A stretch of 64,000 bases of DNA, taken from contig NZ_JABFNN010000021.1 in the NCBI RefSeq assembly GCF_013090115.1, positions 222,036 through 286,035 of the forward strand. Direction: 5' to 3'. The translations under genes were made by a program, and so were the position numbers. Positions 17,927 through 26,404 of this stretch are shown piece after piece (position 1 is the stretch's first letter; each line of letters opens with the position of its first letter). The stretch comes from Flagellimonas amphidinii. Its GTDB lineage: Bacteria; Bacteroidota; Bacteroidia; Flavobacteriales; Flavobacteriaceae. The notes under the pieces are model-generated. The model did no database searches. It was not told the origin of the DNA and saw only the letters and a program-made list of their open reading frames with translations.

Positions 17927-19023
17927 AAGCGCATTCCTATTCCAAATTCAACAGCCTCTGCCTTGGCAGCATGTGATTTTAAGGTAACTGCTCCAAAGAG
18001 CTTGTTACCAAAATAGCGTTTTAAACCAATCCGATTATACGTCTGCCCTTCAAAATCAAAAGGATAATATACATAATAGCCCAATTGGGTCTCAATACTC
18101 ATTTTGTTGATGAAAAGTTCGTGACCAACAAATAATCCGACACGCTTATAATCAGCAGCTGGATCTACATTCAATTCAGGGAAGGAGGTCGACTGATAAC
18201 GAATCAATTCTTTTAAAAAGTTGGAAAAGAACATATCCGTTCCCAACTGAATCGCACTTTTTCTTCCCAGACGTTTATCTGCATACGCAGAAACAATCCA
18301 AAAGCCATAGCGACCTGAATTGATAATATCACTTTCATTGATTCCTCCCCTAAGTGCTAAATTGATTCGGATTGGTTCAATGATTTTCTCACCTTTTTCA
18401 GGTTTTATGAATTCATAGGTCTCTCCACCATCCAAATCATAGGTCAGTCCCACGTTCAAAGCCATAGTATTTGTGGATGTATTGGGAGCCTTAAAGTTGG
18501 CGTTGGAGTAATGTATCAGTGAAATTCCGGCCTTTATGCCTAATCCCTCCACCAAATTCTCCTTTTGATAGTTCAACATTACCATCGTAGAACTCAACAA
18601 ATGGCTACCGTAGGCATTGTTACGGAAGTTTTCGTTTTTATCATACGGGTTTGTATTGTATGCAACACCTTGCCCCAACCGAAATTGAAGGTTTCTTTTG
18701 AAAAAATAGAAATTGTAATGGGCATAAAGACTAAAATGCTCTCCTAGGGTAGGGTTCTTCATATCCTGATACACAAAAGAAAGACCAGTATCTGGATATC
18801 CAAAATCCGCTTCCCAGTCTTCATGGCCAAAACGTTTCCTGTTAAATCCTAGAATAATCCCTCCCGGATGCCCTTTGATTAAATGGGAAATGTCTGTATT
18901 GTGCAAAAGAATGGAACCATAAAATTGACTGGCATCCAGAACATATTTTTTAGGAATATCCTTTTGTTGGGAATATCCTAAAACACCATAGGTTAGCAGC
19001 ATCAAATAAAGTAGGCGCTTCAT
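17923..19023 (-). CDS. PagL-like (acyloxyacyl hydrolase family) outer-membrane protein
   Basis: 366 residues, signal peptide to about residue 18, then a beta-barrel pattern. HYSN at 171-174 matches the His-x-Ser active-site motif of the lipid A 3-O-deacylase PagL. In Pseudomonas PagL the triad is His126, Ser128 and Glu140. The residue 14 positions after the His is Asn185 here, so the Glu may be absent or displaced by a gap. The protein is much longer than PagL and could be a catalytically altered relative. It is coupled to the GIN lipoprotein. Confidence 0.65.
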   Translation of the reverse strand: MKRLLYLMLLTYGVLGYSQQKDIPKKYVLDASQFYGSILLHNTDISHLIKGHPGGIILGFNRKRFGHEDWEADFGYPDTGLSFVYQDMKNPTLGEHFSLYAHYNFYFFKRNLQFRLGQGVAYNTNPYDKNENFRNNAYGSHLLSSTMVMLNYQKENLVEGLGIKAGISLIHYSNANFKAPNTSTNTMALNVGLTYDLDGGETYEFIKPEKGEKIIEPIRINLALRGGINESDIINSGRYGFWIVSAYADKRLGRKSAIQLGTDMFFSNFLKELIRYQSTSFPELNVDPAADYKRVGLFVGHELFINKMSIETQLGYYVYYPFDFEGQTYNRIGLKRYFGNKLFGAVTLKSHAAKAEAVEFGIGMRL

Positions 19024-19043
19024 GAGGCGCTAAAGTAGGAAAA

Positions 19044-19997
19044 TTAAAAAACCTCTTGGACTATGGCCTTAATATTATCTGATTTTCCCATAGAATAATA
19101 ATGCAATACGGGCACTCCCGCTTCCTTAAGTTCCTTGGATTGCTCAATGCACCATTCTACACCCACTTGCCTTACCTCTTTGTTGGTCTTGCAAGCTTCC
19201 ACTGCATCTATCAAATCTTCGGGAATATCCACTCTAAAAACTTGAGGTAACAATTGTAAATGCCTTTTTACGGCTATAGGTTTAATTCCTGGTATAATAG
19301 GAACATCAATACCCATTTTACGTGCCTCATCTACAAATTCAAAGAATTTTTGATTATTGAAGAACATTTGGGTCACCACATAATCAGCTCCCAAATCCAC
19401 CTTATGCTTTAATCGTTTTAAATCTGACTTAAGAGATGGAGCTTCCATGTGCTTTTCTGGATAACCGGCCACTCCAACACAAAAATTGGGGCAATTATTT
19501 GTTTCAATGACCTCATGCAGATAATTACCTTTGTTCAAATCTTCTATCTGGGCCACGAGATCCGAAGCATATTGGTGTCCTCCTTTTGTTGGAGCAAAAT
19601 ATTTTTCCTCCTTCATGGCATCACCACGTAAAGCCATCACATTGTTGATACCCAGATAATGACAGTCCACTAATAAGTACTCTGTTTCCTCTTTGGTAAA
19701 ACCACCACACAGTACATGAGGTACGGTATCTACATCATATTTGTGTTTTATAGAGGCACAAATTCCCAAAGTACCGGGACGCATTCGGGTTAATTTCTTG
19801 TCCAAAAGACCATCTCGATCAATATACACATACTCTTCCCTAGAAGTGGTAACATCAATAAATGGAGGGTTGAACTCCATTAAAGGGTCAATATTATTAT
19901 AGAGTTCCTGTATATTTTTTCCCTTTACCGGGGGAATAATTTCAAAACTGAATAGCGTTTCTCCTTTTGCTTTTTTGATGTGCTCGGTAACTTTCAT
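19044..19997 (-). CDS. metF: Methylenetetrahydrofolate reductase
   Basis: 317 residues, full length for bacterial MetF. The TIM-barrel flavoprotein starts with FSFEIIPP (catalytic Glu region) and shows VTTSREE, ALRGD and DYVVTQMFF. It reduces 5,10-methylene-THF to 5-methyl-THF, the methyl donor for MetH encoded just upstream. It is the last methionine gene of the operon headed by the S-box riboswitch at 24248-24390. Confidence 0.96.
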   Translation of the reverse strand: MKVTEHIKKAKGETLFSFEIIPPVKGKNIQELYNNIDPLMEFNPPFIDVTTSREEYVYIDRDGLLDKKLTRMRPGTLGICASIKHKYDVDTVPHVLCGGFTKEETEYLLVDCHYLGINNVMALRGDAMKEEKYFAPTKGGHQYASDLVAQIEDLNKGNYLHEVIETNNCPNFCVGVAGYPEKHMEAPSLKSDLKRLKHKVDLGADYVVTQMFFNNQKFFEFVDEARKMGIDVPIIPGIKPIAVKRHLQLLPQVFRVDIPEDLIDAVEACKTNKEVRQVGVEWCIEQSKELKEAGVPVLHYYSMGKSDNIKAIVQEVF

Positions 19998-20045
19998 TCT
20001 TTAAATTAAGTAGGTTTGTTGATGGTTTTTAGTTGATAGCTCAAA

Positions 20046-20399
20046 TTATTTCAAACTACCGTACTTGATAAAACCATTCAGCAACCTTTTACAATTTTTA
20101 ATCTGTTCGATAATCAATTGAAATTCTGAGTCAGAAACATAAGATTGATCCAATGCCAAAAAAATCTGAGTCTCCAACTCATATAGAGAACCTCTTGTTA
20201 TATGCGAAAATTTAATAGTATCAACTGAAGTTCTTCGTCCACAACCTTTGGCTATATTGGAAGGAATAGAAATGCCTCTTCTTCTCATCTGGTTGGTCAA
20301 ACCATAAACTTCATCTTTTGGAAAAGTAGTGGTCAAATCATAAGTGATTTTAACCAATCTTCTTGATTCTTTCCAAACATCCAAATCTGTGTATCCCAT
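20046..20399 (-). CDS. Four-helix-bundle protein, 23S rRNA-IVP family
   Basis: 117 residues, DLDVWKESRRLVKITYDL at the start, then IPSNIAKGCGRRT and the helical segment GSLYELETQI, all signatures of the S23/IVP four-helix family. These small proteins are encoded in 23S intervening sequences of some bacteria and singly in many Bacteroidota genomes, with no settled function. It sits between metH and metF in an otherwise purely methionine operon (24 and 48 bases from its neighbours), which is unusual. Confidence 0.85.
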   Translation of the reverse strand: MGYTDLDVWKESRRLVKITYDLTTTFPKDEVYGLTNQMRRRGISIPSNIAKGCGRRTSVDTIKFSHITRGSLYELETQIFLALDQSYVSDSEFQLIIEQIKNCKRLLNGFIKYGSLK

Positions 20400-20423
20400 C
20401 TTAATGCTATTAACACTAAACCA

Positions 20424-23165
20424 TCAACTATGAACCAATACAGGAGTCAACCACTTTTGTGCTTCTTCCTCTTTAATTTCTTTTCTTTTGGCAAAATCCT
20501 TCACTTGGTCCTGCTGTATTTTTCCCAATCCAAAATATTTTGCTTTGGGGTGCGCAAAATAGTACCCGCTGACACTAGCGGCTGGCCACATGGCCAAACT
20601 TTCGGTCAATTTTACCCCTATTTTTTCTTCAACTTGCAATAGTTCCCAAATGGCCAATTTCTCCAAATGGTCTGGACATGCCGGGTAACCAGGTGCAGGT
20701 CTAATGCCTCTGTACTTTTCATCAATCAGGTCGTTGTTTTCCAGATTCTCGTTTTTGGCATATCCCCAGTGTATGGTTCTAACTTCTCTATGCAAATGTT
20801 CTGCAAAGGCCTCTGCCAAACGATCTGCCAATGCTTTCACCATAATAGAGTTGTAATCGTCATGTTCCTCTTCATACTTTTGAGCCAATTCTTGGGTTCC
20901 AAAACCAGTTGTTACACAAAAACACCCCACATAATCTTGAATACCTGAATCTTTTGGAGCAATAAAGTCGGCAAGGGCAATATTTGGAACACCATCACGC
21001 TTCTTTAGTTGCTGCCGAAGTGTTCTGAAAACAACTTTATCCGTATTGTTCTCGACTGCACTCGAACTGACAAATGATTTACTTGAATTCTCATCTAGAT
21101 TCGATTCGAAAGGTCTTACTGACAATTCAATATCATCATCATTCACTTGATTGGCAGGAAACAATCCAAAAATGCCCTTGGCTTTCAATAATTTTCCATT
21201 CAATATTTTTTGAAGCATCACTTGGGCGTCTTCAAAAAGTTCGGTGGCCTGAACACCCACTACTTCATCCTGCAAAATATTAGGGTATTTACCATGCAGG
21301 TCCCAACTTCTAAAGAAAGGTGTCCAATCAATGAAATCAACCAGTTTTTTCAAATCAAAATCATCACAAACCTGAATTCCCAAGCTATTTGGCTTTTTGA
21401 TATCAGAAGCATCCCATTCAATTTTCAACTTGTTGCTCCTTGCCTCTTCCAAACTCAAATATTCTTTTTGCTTGGTTCTATTCAAAAACTTGTCCCTGAA
21501 GCTTTCGTAATCCAATTTGATGGATTTTTTATATGCACCAGACGTTTCTTTCTGTAATAAATCGCCCACAACTGTAACAGCTCGTGAAGCATCATTCACA
21601 TGAACCACAGATTGACTGTATTGGGGATCTATTTTTACGGCGGTATGGGCCTTACTTGTAGTTGCGCCACCTATTAACAAGGGCACATCAAATTTTTGGC
21701 GTTCCATTTCTTTTGCCAAAAAGACCATTTCATCTAAAGAAGGTGTTATCAAACCACTCAAGCCAATAATGTCCACTTGTTCTTCCTTGGCTTTTTGTAT
21801 AATGATTTCCGGAGGGACCATTACACCTAAATCCACAATTTCGTAATTATTACAGGCCAAGACCACGCTTACAATATTCTTTCCAATATCGTGGACATCT
21901 CCTTTTACTGTAGCCATTAATATTTTGCCCGCTGCTGAGGTATTGGTATCCTTAGATTCCTCAATATATGGGGTAAGATAGGCTACTGCTTTCTTCATAA
22001 CACGGGCAGATTTTACCACCTGTGGCAGAAACATTTTCCCGCTACCGAACAAGTCCCCTACTACATTCATCCCCGTCATCAAATTGCCTTCAATAACCTC
22101 CAAAGGTTTGGAAGCCTGCTGACGTGCTTCTTCTACATCCTCAACAATATACTGGTCTATTCCTTTTACTAGTGCCCTTGTTATGCGATTTTGAAGTGGT
22201 TCTTCTCGCCATGACAAATCCACTTTGCTTTCCTTGGCTTTGCCCACGACCGTTTCTGCAAATTCCAACAGTCGCTCCGTGGCATCATCCCGTCTGTCCA
22301 AAATAACATCCTCCACATGCTCCAACAAATCCTTTGGAATATCATCATAAACTTCCAGCAAAGCTGGGTTTACAATCCCCATATTCATCCCCGCCTTAAT
22401 GGCATAGTAAAGAAATACGGAATGCATTGCTTCACGTACTGGATTATTGCCCCTAAAAGAAAAAGAAACATTACTTACCCCACCACTAACGCTGCAATGC
22501 GGCAGGTTCTCCCTAACCCATCTGGTACCTTCTATAAAATCCAGGGCATTTTTTCGGTGCTCCTCCATGCCCGTGGCAACTGGAAAAATATTCAGGTCGA
22601 AAATGATATCTTCTGGGGCAAACTTTACTTTGTTGACCAAAACATTGTATGATCGTTCCGCAATTTCAATCCTTCTTTGGTAGTTATCAGCTTGTCCAAC
22701 CTCATCAAAAGCCATTACAATTACGGCTGCTCCATAACGTTTGATCAATTTGGCCTGACGGATAAATTCCTCCTCCCCTTCTTTTAGGCTGATAGAGTTT
22801 ACCACACATTTTCCCTGCACTACCTGAAGCGCAGCTTCAATGATTTCCCATTTGGAACTATCAACCATAATGGGCACCCGGGCAATATCTGGTTCGGCCA
22901 CGATAAGGTTTAAAAACCTGACCATAGCCTGCTTTCCATCAATGAGCCCATCATCCATGTTAATATCAATGATTTGGGCCCCACCTTCAACCTGATGCCT
23001 CGCAACTTCCAAAGCCTCCTCGTATTTCTCTTCTTTAATCAAACGAAGAAATCTTTTGGAACCGGCCACGTTGGTCCGTTCCCCGACATTCACAAAATTG
23101 CTTTCTGGGGTAATGACCAAGGGCTCTAGACCACTCAGCTTTAAATATCTTTCTTCTTTAGCCAT
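20424..23165 (-). CDS. metH: Cobalamin-dependent methionine synthase, C-terminal part (MetH2)
   Basis: 913 residues: pterin (methyl-THF) binding domain (about 15-290), B12 cap (about 295-395), cobalamin-binding domain with the lower-ligand motif DVHDIG (His425) and a C-terminal SAM-dependent reactivation domain. The homocysteine domain is a separate upstream gene (3-base gap), so MetH is split. Residues about 687-710 form an extra low-complexity stretch in the reactivation domain. Part of it (VSSSAVEN) is the translation of a dispersed palindromic repeat. Confidence 0.95.
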   Translation of the reverse strand: MAKEERYLKLSGLEPLVITPESNFVNVGERTNVAGSKRFLRLIKEEKYEEALEVARHQVEGGAQIIDINMDDGLIDGKQAMVRFLNLIVAEPDIARVPIMVDSSKWEIIEAALQVVQGKCVVNSISLKEGEEEFIRQAKLIKRYGAAVIVMAFDEVGQADNYQRRIEIAERSYNVLVNKVKFAPEDIIFDLNIFPVATGMEEHRKNALDFIEGTRWVRENLPHCSVSGGVSNVSFSFRGNNPVREAMHSVFLYYAIKAGMNMGIVNPALLEVYDDIPKDLLEHVEDVILDRRDDATERLLEFAETVVGKAKESKVDLSWREEPLQNRITRALVKGIDQYIVEDVEEARQQASKPLEVIEGNLMTGMNVVGDLFGSGKMFLPQVVKSARVMKKAVAYLTPYIEESKDTNTSAAGKILMATVKGDVHDIGKNIVSVVLACNNYEIVDLGVMVPPEIIIQKAKEEQVDIIGLSGLITPSLDEMVFLAKEMERQKFDVPLLIGGATTSKAHTAVKIDPQYSQSVVHVNDASRAVTVVGDLLQKETSGAYKKSIKLDYESFRDKFLNRTKQKEYLSLEEARSNKLKIEWDASDIKKPNSLGIQVCDDFDLKKLVDFIDWTPFFRSWDLHGKYPNILQDEVVGVQATELFEDAQVMLQKILNGKLLKAKGIFGLFPANQVNDDDIELSVRPFESNLDENSSKSFVSSSAVENNTDKVVFRTLRQQLKKRDGVPNIALADFIAPKDSGIQDYVGCFCVTTGFGTQELAQKYEEEHDDYNSIMVKALADRLAEAFAEHLHREVRTIHWGYAKNENLENNDLIDEKYRGIRPAPGYPACPDHLEKLAIWELLQVEEKIGVKLTESLAMWPAASVSGYYFAHPKAKYFGLGKIQQDQVKDFAKRKEIKEEEAQKWLTPVLVHS
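21050..21072 (-). repeat. Dispersed repeat core inside metH
   Basis: The minus strand reads TGTCAGTTCGAG then TGCAGTCGAGA, matching 20 of 23 positions with the repeat cores at 34424-34446 and at 62066-62088. It keeps the metH frame open and encodes roughly residues 698-706. Confidence 0.75.
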
Positions 23166-23168
23166 TGA

Positions 23169-24167
23169 TTATACTAGGATGGTCATTTTTCTAGGTTGGT
23201 ATTTCTTTACTAGATCGGCTATTTCTTTGATATGTTCCGGTGTTGTACCGCAACATCCGCCTACAATATTTACCAAGCCTTTTTCTACATATTCCTTGAT
23301 TTGGGAAGCCATCTGTTCTGGGGTTTCGTCATATTCCCCAAAGGCATTTGGTAAGCCCGCGTTAGGGTGAGCTGATACTGCATAACCAGTTTTAGCAGAA
23401 ACAACCTCCAAATGGGGCACCAATTGTTTTGCTCCTAAAGCACAATTGAAGCCTACGGAAAGTATGGGAATATGAGAAATGGAAATTAAAAACGCCTCCG
23501 CGGTTTGACCAGACAAAGTCCTGCCTGAAGCATCCGTAATAGTTCCACTTACCATGACAGGAATCTCAATATTTCTTTCTTCTTTTACTTCTTCAATGGC
23601 AAACAGGGCGGCTTTGGCATTTAACGTATCAAAAATGGTTTCTACCAATAGCAAATCTGAGCCCCCATCCAACAAGGCTTCTACCTGTTGTTTGTACGCC
23701 ACTCGTAACTCATCAAAAGATACTGCTCTAAATCCAGGGTCATTCACATCTGGGGACATACTTGCAGTTTTATTGGTTGGGCCAATACTCCCCGCCACAA
23801 ATCTTGGTTTATTTGGTTCTTTTGCCGTAAACTCTTCTGCTACTTTTTTGGCAATCTTGGCAGATTCATAATTGAGCTCATATACCAGATCTTCCATGTG
23901 GTAATCAGCCATGGCAATAGTGGTTCCAGAAAAGGTATTGGTTTCTACAATATCAGCACCTGCTTCAAAATATTTTCGATGGACTTCGGCAATGGCTTCA
24001 GGTTGGGTCAAGGATAATAAATCATTGTTCCCTTTGAGCGGATGTCCCCAATCCTTAAATCGTTCTCCTCTAAAATCTTCTTCTTCAAATTTGTAACGTT
24101 GCAACATGGTTCCCATGGCACCGTCCAAAACTAAAATCCGTTGTTGTAAAATATCTTTAATCTTCAT
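23169..24167 (-). CDS. Methionine synthase homocysteine-binding subunit (MetH1)
   Basis: 332 residues of the homocysteine S-methyltransferase domain: [10 protein letters not shown] at the start and the zinc cysteines in GFNCALGA and [10 protein letters not shown]. It supplies the homocysteine half-reaction to the MetH2 protein encoded 3 bases downstream. Both halves are complete, with proper starts and stops, so this is a genuine split and not a frameshift. The 5' region carries an S-box riboswitch. Confidence 0.95.
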   Translation of the reverse strand: MKIKDILQQRILVLDGAMGTMLQRYKFEEEDFRGERFKDWGHPLKGNNDLLSLTQPEAIAEVHRKYFEAGADIVETNTFSGTTIAMADYHMEDLVYELNYESAKIAKKVAEEFTAKEPNKPRFVAGSIGPTNKTASMSPDVNDPGFRAVSFDELRVAYKQQVEALLDGGSDLLLVETIFDTLNAKAALFAIEEVKEERNIEIPVMVSGTITDASGRTLSGQTAEAFLISISHIPILSVGFNCALGAKQLVPHLEVVSAKTGYAVSAHPNAGLPNAFGEYDETPEQMASQIKEYVEKGLVNIVGGCCGTTPEHIKEIADLVKKYQPRKMTILV

Positions 24168-24176
24168 AACATAGCT

Positions 24177-24193
24177 CCCTCATTTTATAAGGG
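24177..24193 (-). promoter_or_regulatory. Hairpin over the metH translation start region
   Basis: CCCTTAT and ATGAGGG form a 7-bp stem with an AAA loop, 9 bases before the metH1 ATG. The right arm contains GAGGG, the only Shine-Dalgarno-like bases there. It could be part of the expression platform of the riboswitch. Confidence 0.4.
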
Positions 24194-24247
24194 CAATATC
24201 GTAATCAAGAAAAGTAGAAGATATACAGCCAAACTGTAGTTGTCCTT

Positions 24248-24390
24248 GTTATCCTTCCCTAGTCACGGATGGTAATATCCTCCATGAAATCCCAAATTAA
24301 ATCTGGGATAGGGTAGAATGTAGCACCTTCTCGAAGTCGAGGGTTGCTAAGGTTTCATCGGGTCCAATCCCTCCACCTTTCTTGATAACT
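24248..24390 (-). ncRNA. S-box (SAM-I) riboswitch of the metH-metF operon
   Basis: The minus strand shows P1 GTTATC/GATAAC, then AAGAAAGGTGGAGGG, GATGAAACC, TTAGCAACC and AAGGTGCTA, the conserved S-box core in the right order. Aptamers of this class bind S-adenosylmethionine and switch off methionine genes. The aptamer lies about 80 bases before metH1. No canonical terminator with a U-run is visible downstream, so the switch may act on translation. A 7-of-8 -7 box (TATTTTG, 24423-24417) lies upstream. Confidence 0.93.
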
Positions 24391-24472
24391 TTTCAATTTA
24401 TAAATGAACTAAGGTGCAAAATAACCACTCTTTGACCTTAAAAGCAACTTAAATTCCCTTTTTATAACATTA

Positions 24473-24505
24473 AGACCTTCCCAAGTGAAAAACAAAGGAA
24501 GGTCT
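24473..24505 (-). terminator. Hairpin after the FNR-like gene
   Basis: AGACCTTCC and GGAAGGTCT form a perfect 9-bp stem with a 15-base loop. It follows the stop at 24530 and precedes the S-box promoter region. The U-tract is poor, so it is a weak terminator or an mRNA 3' end. Confidence 0.5.
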
Positions 24506-24529
24506 CATATATTGAATTTGTCTATAAAA

Positions 24530-25591
24530 CTAGACTATACTTTGTACCACTTCTTTTTTGGCTTCTTTTTTGGAGCCGTCAAAACCTTGGATTCCTCCTA
24601 CCGTAGTATACTTCATTACAAAGCGTTTATCTGGATTGATAATCTGGTAGGCAAACTGGCACATCACTGCAGCTTCATGAAAACCTGACAATATCAACTT
24701 AAGTTTTCCGGGGTAAGTATTTACATCTCCAATAGCGAAAACTCCTGGAATATTGGTCTGGTAATCCTTGGCATTGTTTACCTTGATGGCGTTCTTTTCT
24801 ATTTCAAGACCCCAGTTTCCAATAGGTCCCAATTTTGGAGAAAGTCCAAATAGAGGAATGAAATGATCCGTTTCTAAATAAGTAGGCTCTTTAGCATCAT
24901 CGTTGTGCTTTATCACTACCGCTTTCAATTCATCATCACCATGTAGTTCTTTCACCTCTGCTTCGGTATACAACTGAATCTTGCCGAGCTTGGCCAATTC
25001 AGATGCTTTTTCCACAGAATCCAAAGCTCCCCTAAACTCATTTCTTCTATGTACCAAAGAAACCTCCGAAGCTACATCGGCCAAATAAATAGCCCAATCC
25101 AAGGCTGAGTCACCACCTCCTGCAATGACCACTTTTTTATTGCGATACACCTCTGGATCCTTGATGATATAGGCGACTCCCTTATCTTCAAAATCCCCCA
25201 AATTGGAAATGAGTGGTTTTCTGGGTTCAAAAGAGCCAAGTCCACCCGCAATCACCACCACAGGTGCATGGTGTTGGGTTCCTTTATTAGTTGTTACGAT
25301 AAAAGAACCATCTTCCAGCTTTTCCAATGAGTCGGCACGCTCCCCTAAAGTAAATCCCGGCTCAAAGGGTTTTATCTGTTCCATAAGCCTGTCTACCAAG
25401 TCACCTGCAAGAATCTCTGGATATGCCGGGATATCGTAGATGGGTTTTTTGGGGTAGATTTCAGAACATTGCCCACCTGGTTGTGGTAAAGCATCAATCA
25501 AATGACATTTAAGCTTCAACAAACCTGCCTCAAAAACTGTGAACAATCCCGTTGGACCTGCACCAACTATCAATATATCTGTTTTTATCAT
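24530..25591 (-). CDS. Thioredoxin-reductase-like ferredoxin/flavodoxin-NADP reductase
   Basis: 353 residues, started at ATG 25591 (MIKTDILIVGAGPTG); an upstream start would add 11 residues of non-homologous sequence. There are two Rossmann motifs, GAGPTG for FAD and GGGDSALDWA for NADPH. There is no CxxC redox pair, which separates this YumC-type FNR from true thioredoxin reductase. Its position after sulfite reductase, cysH and cobA suggests that it supplies electrons (via ferredoxin) to sulfite reductase. Confidence 0.85.
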   Translation of the reverse strand: MIKTDILIVGAGPTGLFTVFEAGLLKLKCHLIDALPQPGGQCSEIYPKKPIYDIPAYPEILAGDLVDRLMEQIKPFEPGFTLGERADSLEKLEDGSFIVTTNKGTQHHAPVVVIAGGLGSFEPRKPLISNLGDFEDKGVAYIIKDPEVYRNKKVVIAGGGDSALDWAIYLADVASEVSLVHRRNEFRGALDSVEKASELAKLGKIQLYTEAEVKELHGDDELKAVVIKHNDDAKEPTYLETDHFIPLFGLSPKLGPIGNWGLEIEKNAIKVNNAKDYQTNIPGVFAIGDVNTYPGKLKLILSGFHEAAVMCQFAYQIINPDKRFVMKYTTVGGIQGFDGSKKEAKKEVVQSIV

Positions 25592-25627
25592 AACTCTTCT
25601 TTTTAGGCCAAACGTTGAGCCCATATT

Positions 25628-26404
25628 TTACTTGCTATCCAATAATTCCTTTTCCTTGTTTTTGAACTCTCTTTGAATCTTTAAAAGATGCTGACGATGA
25701 TTGACCACATCTCCTATGATGATAATTGCAGGATTGGATAACTGCTGCTCCTTTGCCTTGTTCTCAATTGAAGCAACAGTACCAATTCCTATTTTTTCGT
25801 TTTCTTTTGTTCCATTTTGTATAATAGCCACTGGAATGTTCATTTTCCCTTCGGATTTGAACAATTCCATTATCTCTGGCAACTTTGACATTCCCATTAA
25901 AATGATTACAGTAGCATTTGATTTGGCAGCAAGGGCAACATCTGAGGATAATTTGTGTTCTTTGGTTGTTCCGGTAATCACCCAAAAACTTTCGGCTGAA
26001 CCTCTTTTGGTAACAGGAATGTGCTGTGATGCTGGTACCGCAATTGATGAAGAAATCCCGGGAACAACAGCTGCATCCAATCCGTGCGATGCCGCAAATT
26101 CCATTTCTTCTGACCCCCTACCAAACACAAACGGATCTCCTCCTTTCAATCGAACCACATGCAAACCCTGTTCTGCTCTTTGAACAATTAAATCATTGAT
26201 TTGATGCTGTTGGTATGCATAACAACCTTTCCGTTTACCGACAAATATTTTTTCCGCATCTGGAGCATAATTCAATAGCTCTGCATCTACCAGAGCATCG
26301 TACAGCACCACATCAGCTTTATGTAAAGTCTTGATTCCTTTTAGGGTAATCAAGTCCACATCTCCCGGACCAGCTCCAACTACTGTCAACTTTCCTCTAA
26401 GCAT
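25628..26404 (-). CDS. cobA: Uroporphyrinogen-III C-methyltransferase
   Basis: 258 residues of the SUMT family: VGAGPGDVDLITLKG at the start, KGGDPFVFGRG and VPGISS. It uses SAM to make precorrin-2, the precursor of the siroheme needed by the sulfite reductase encoded immediately upstream (8-base overlap, 26397-26404). It lacks the CysG dehydrogenase/ferrochelatase part, which must be encoded elsewhere. Confidence 0.93.
   Translation of the reverse strand: MLRGKLTVVGAGPGDVDLITLKGIKTLHKADVVLYDALVDAELLNYAPDAEKIFVGKRKGCYAYQQHQINDLIVQRAEQGLHVVRLKGGDPFVFGRGSEEMEFAASHGLDAAVVPGISSSIAVPASQHIPVTKRGSAESFWVITGTTKEHKLSSDVALAAKSNATVIILMGMSKLPEIMELFKSEGKMNIPVAIIQNGTKENEKIGIGTVASIENKAKEQQLSNPAIIIIGDVVNHRQHLLKIQREFKNKEKELLDSK

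Noticed and set aside
23163..23171. Frameshift between metH1 and metH2
   Set aside because: Both halves have a proper stop and start with a 3-base gap and complete domains, so the split is genuine.
24530..25591. True thioredoxin reductase
   Set aside because: No CxxC redox motif between the FAD and NADPH domains, so the FNR-type (YumC-like) assignment is better.
25701..26183. Long open frame of 160 codons opposite cobA
   Set aside because: It is antisense to a clear enzyme gene, has no homology-like motifs, and its composition mirrors the codons of cobA.
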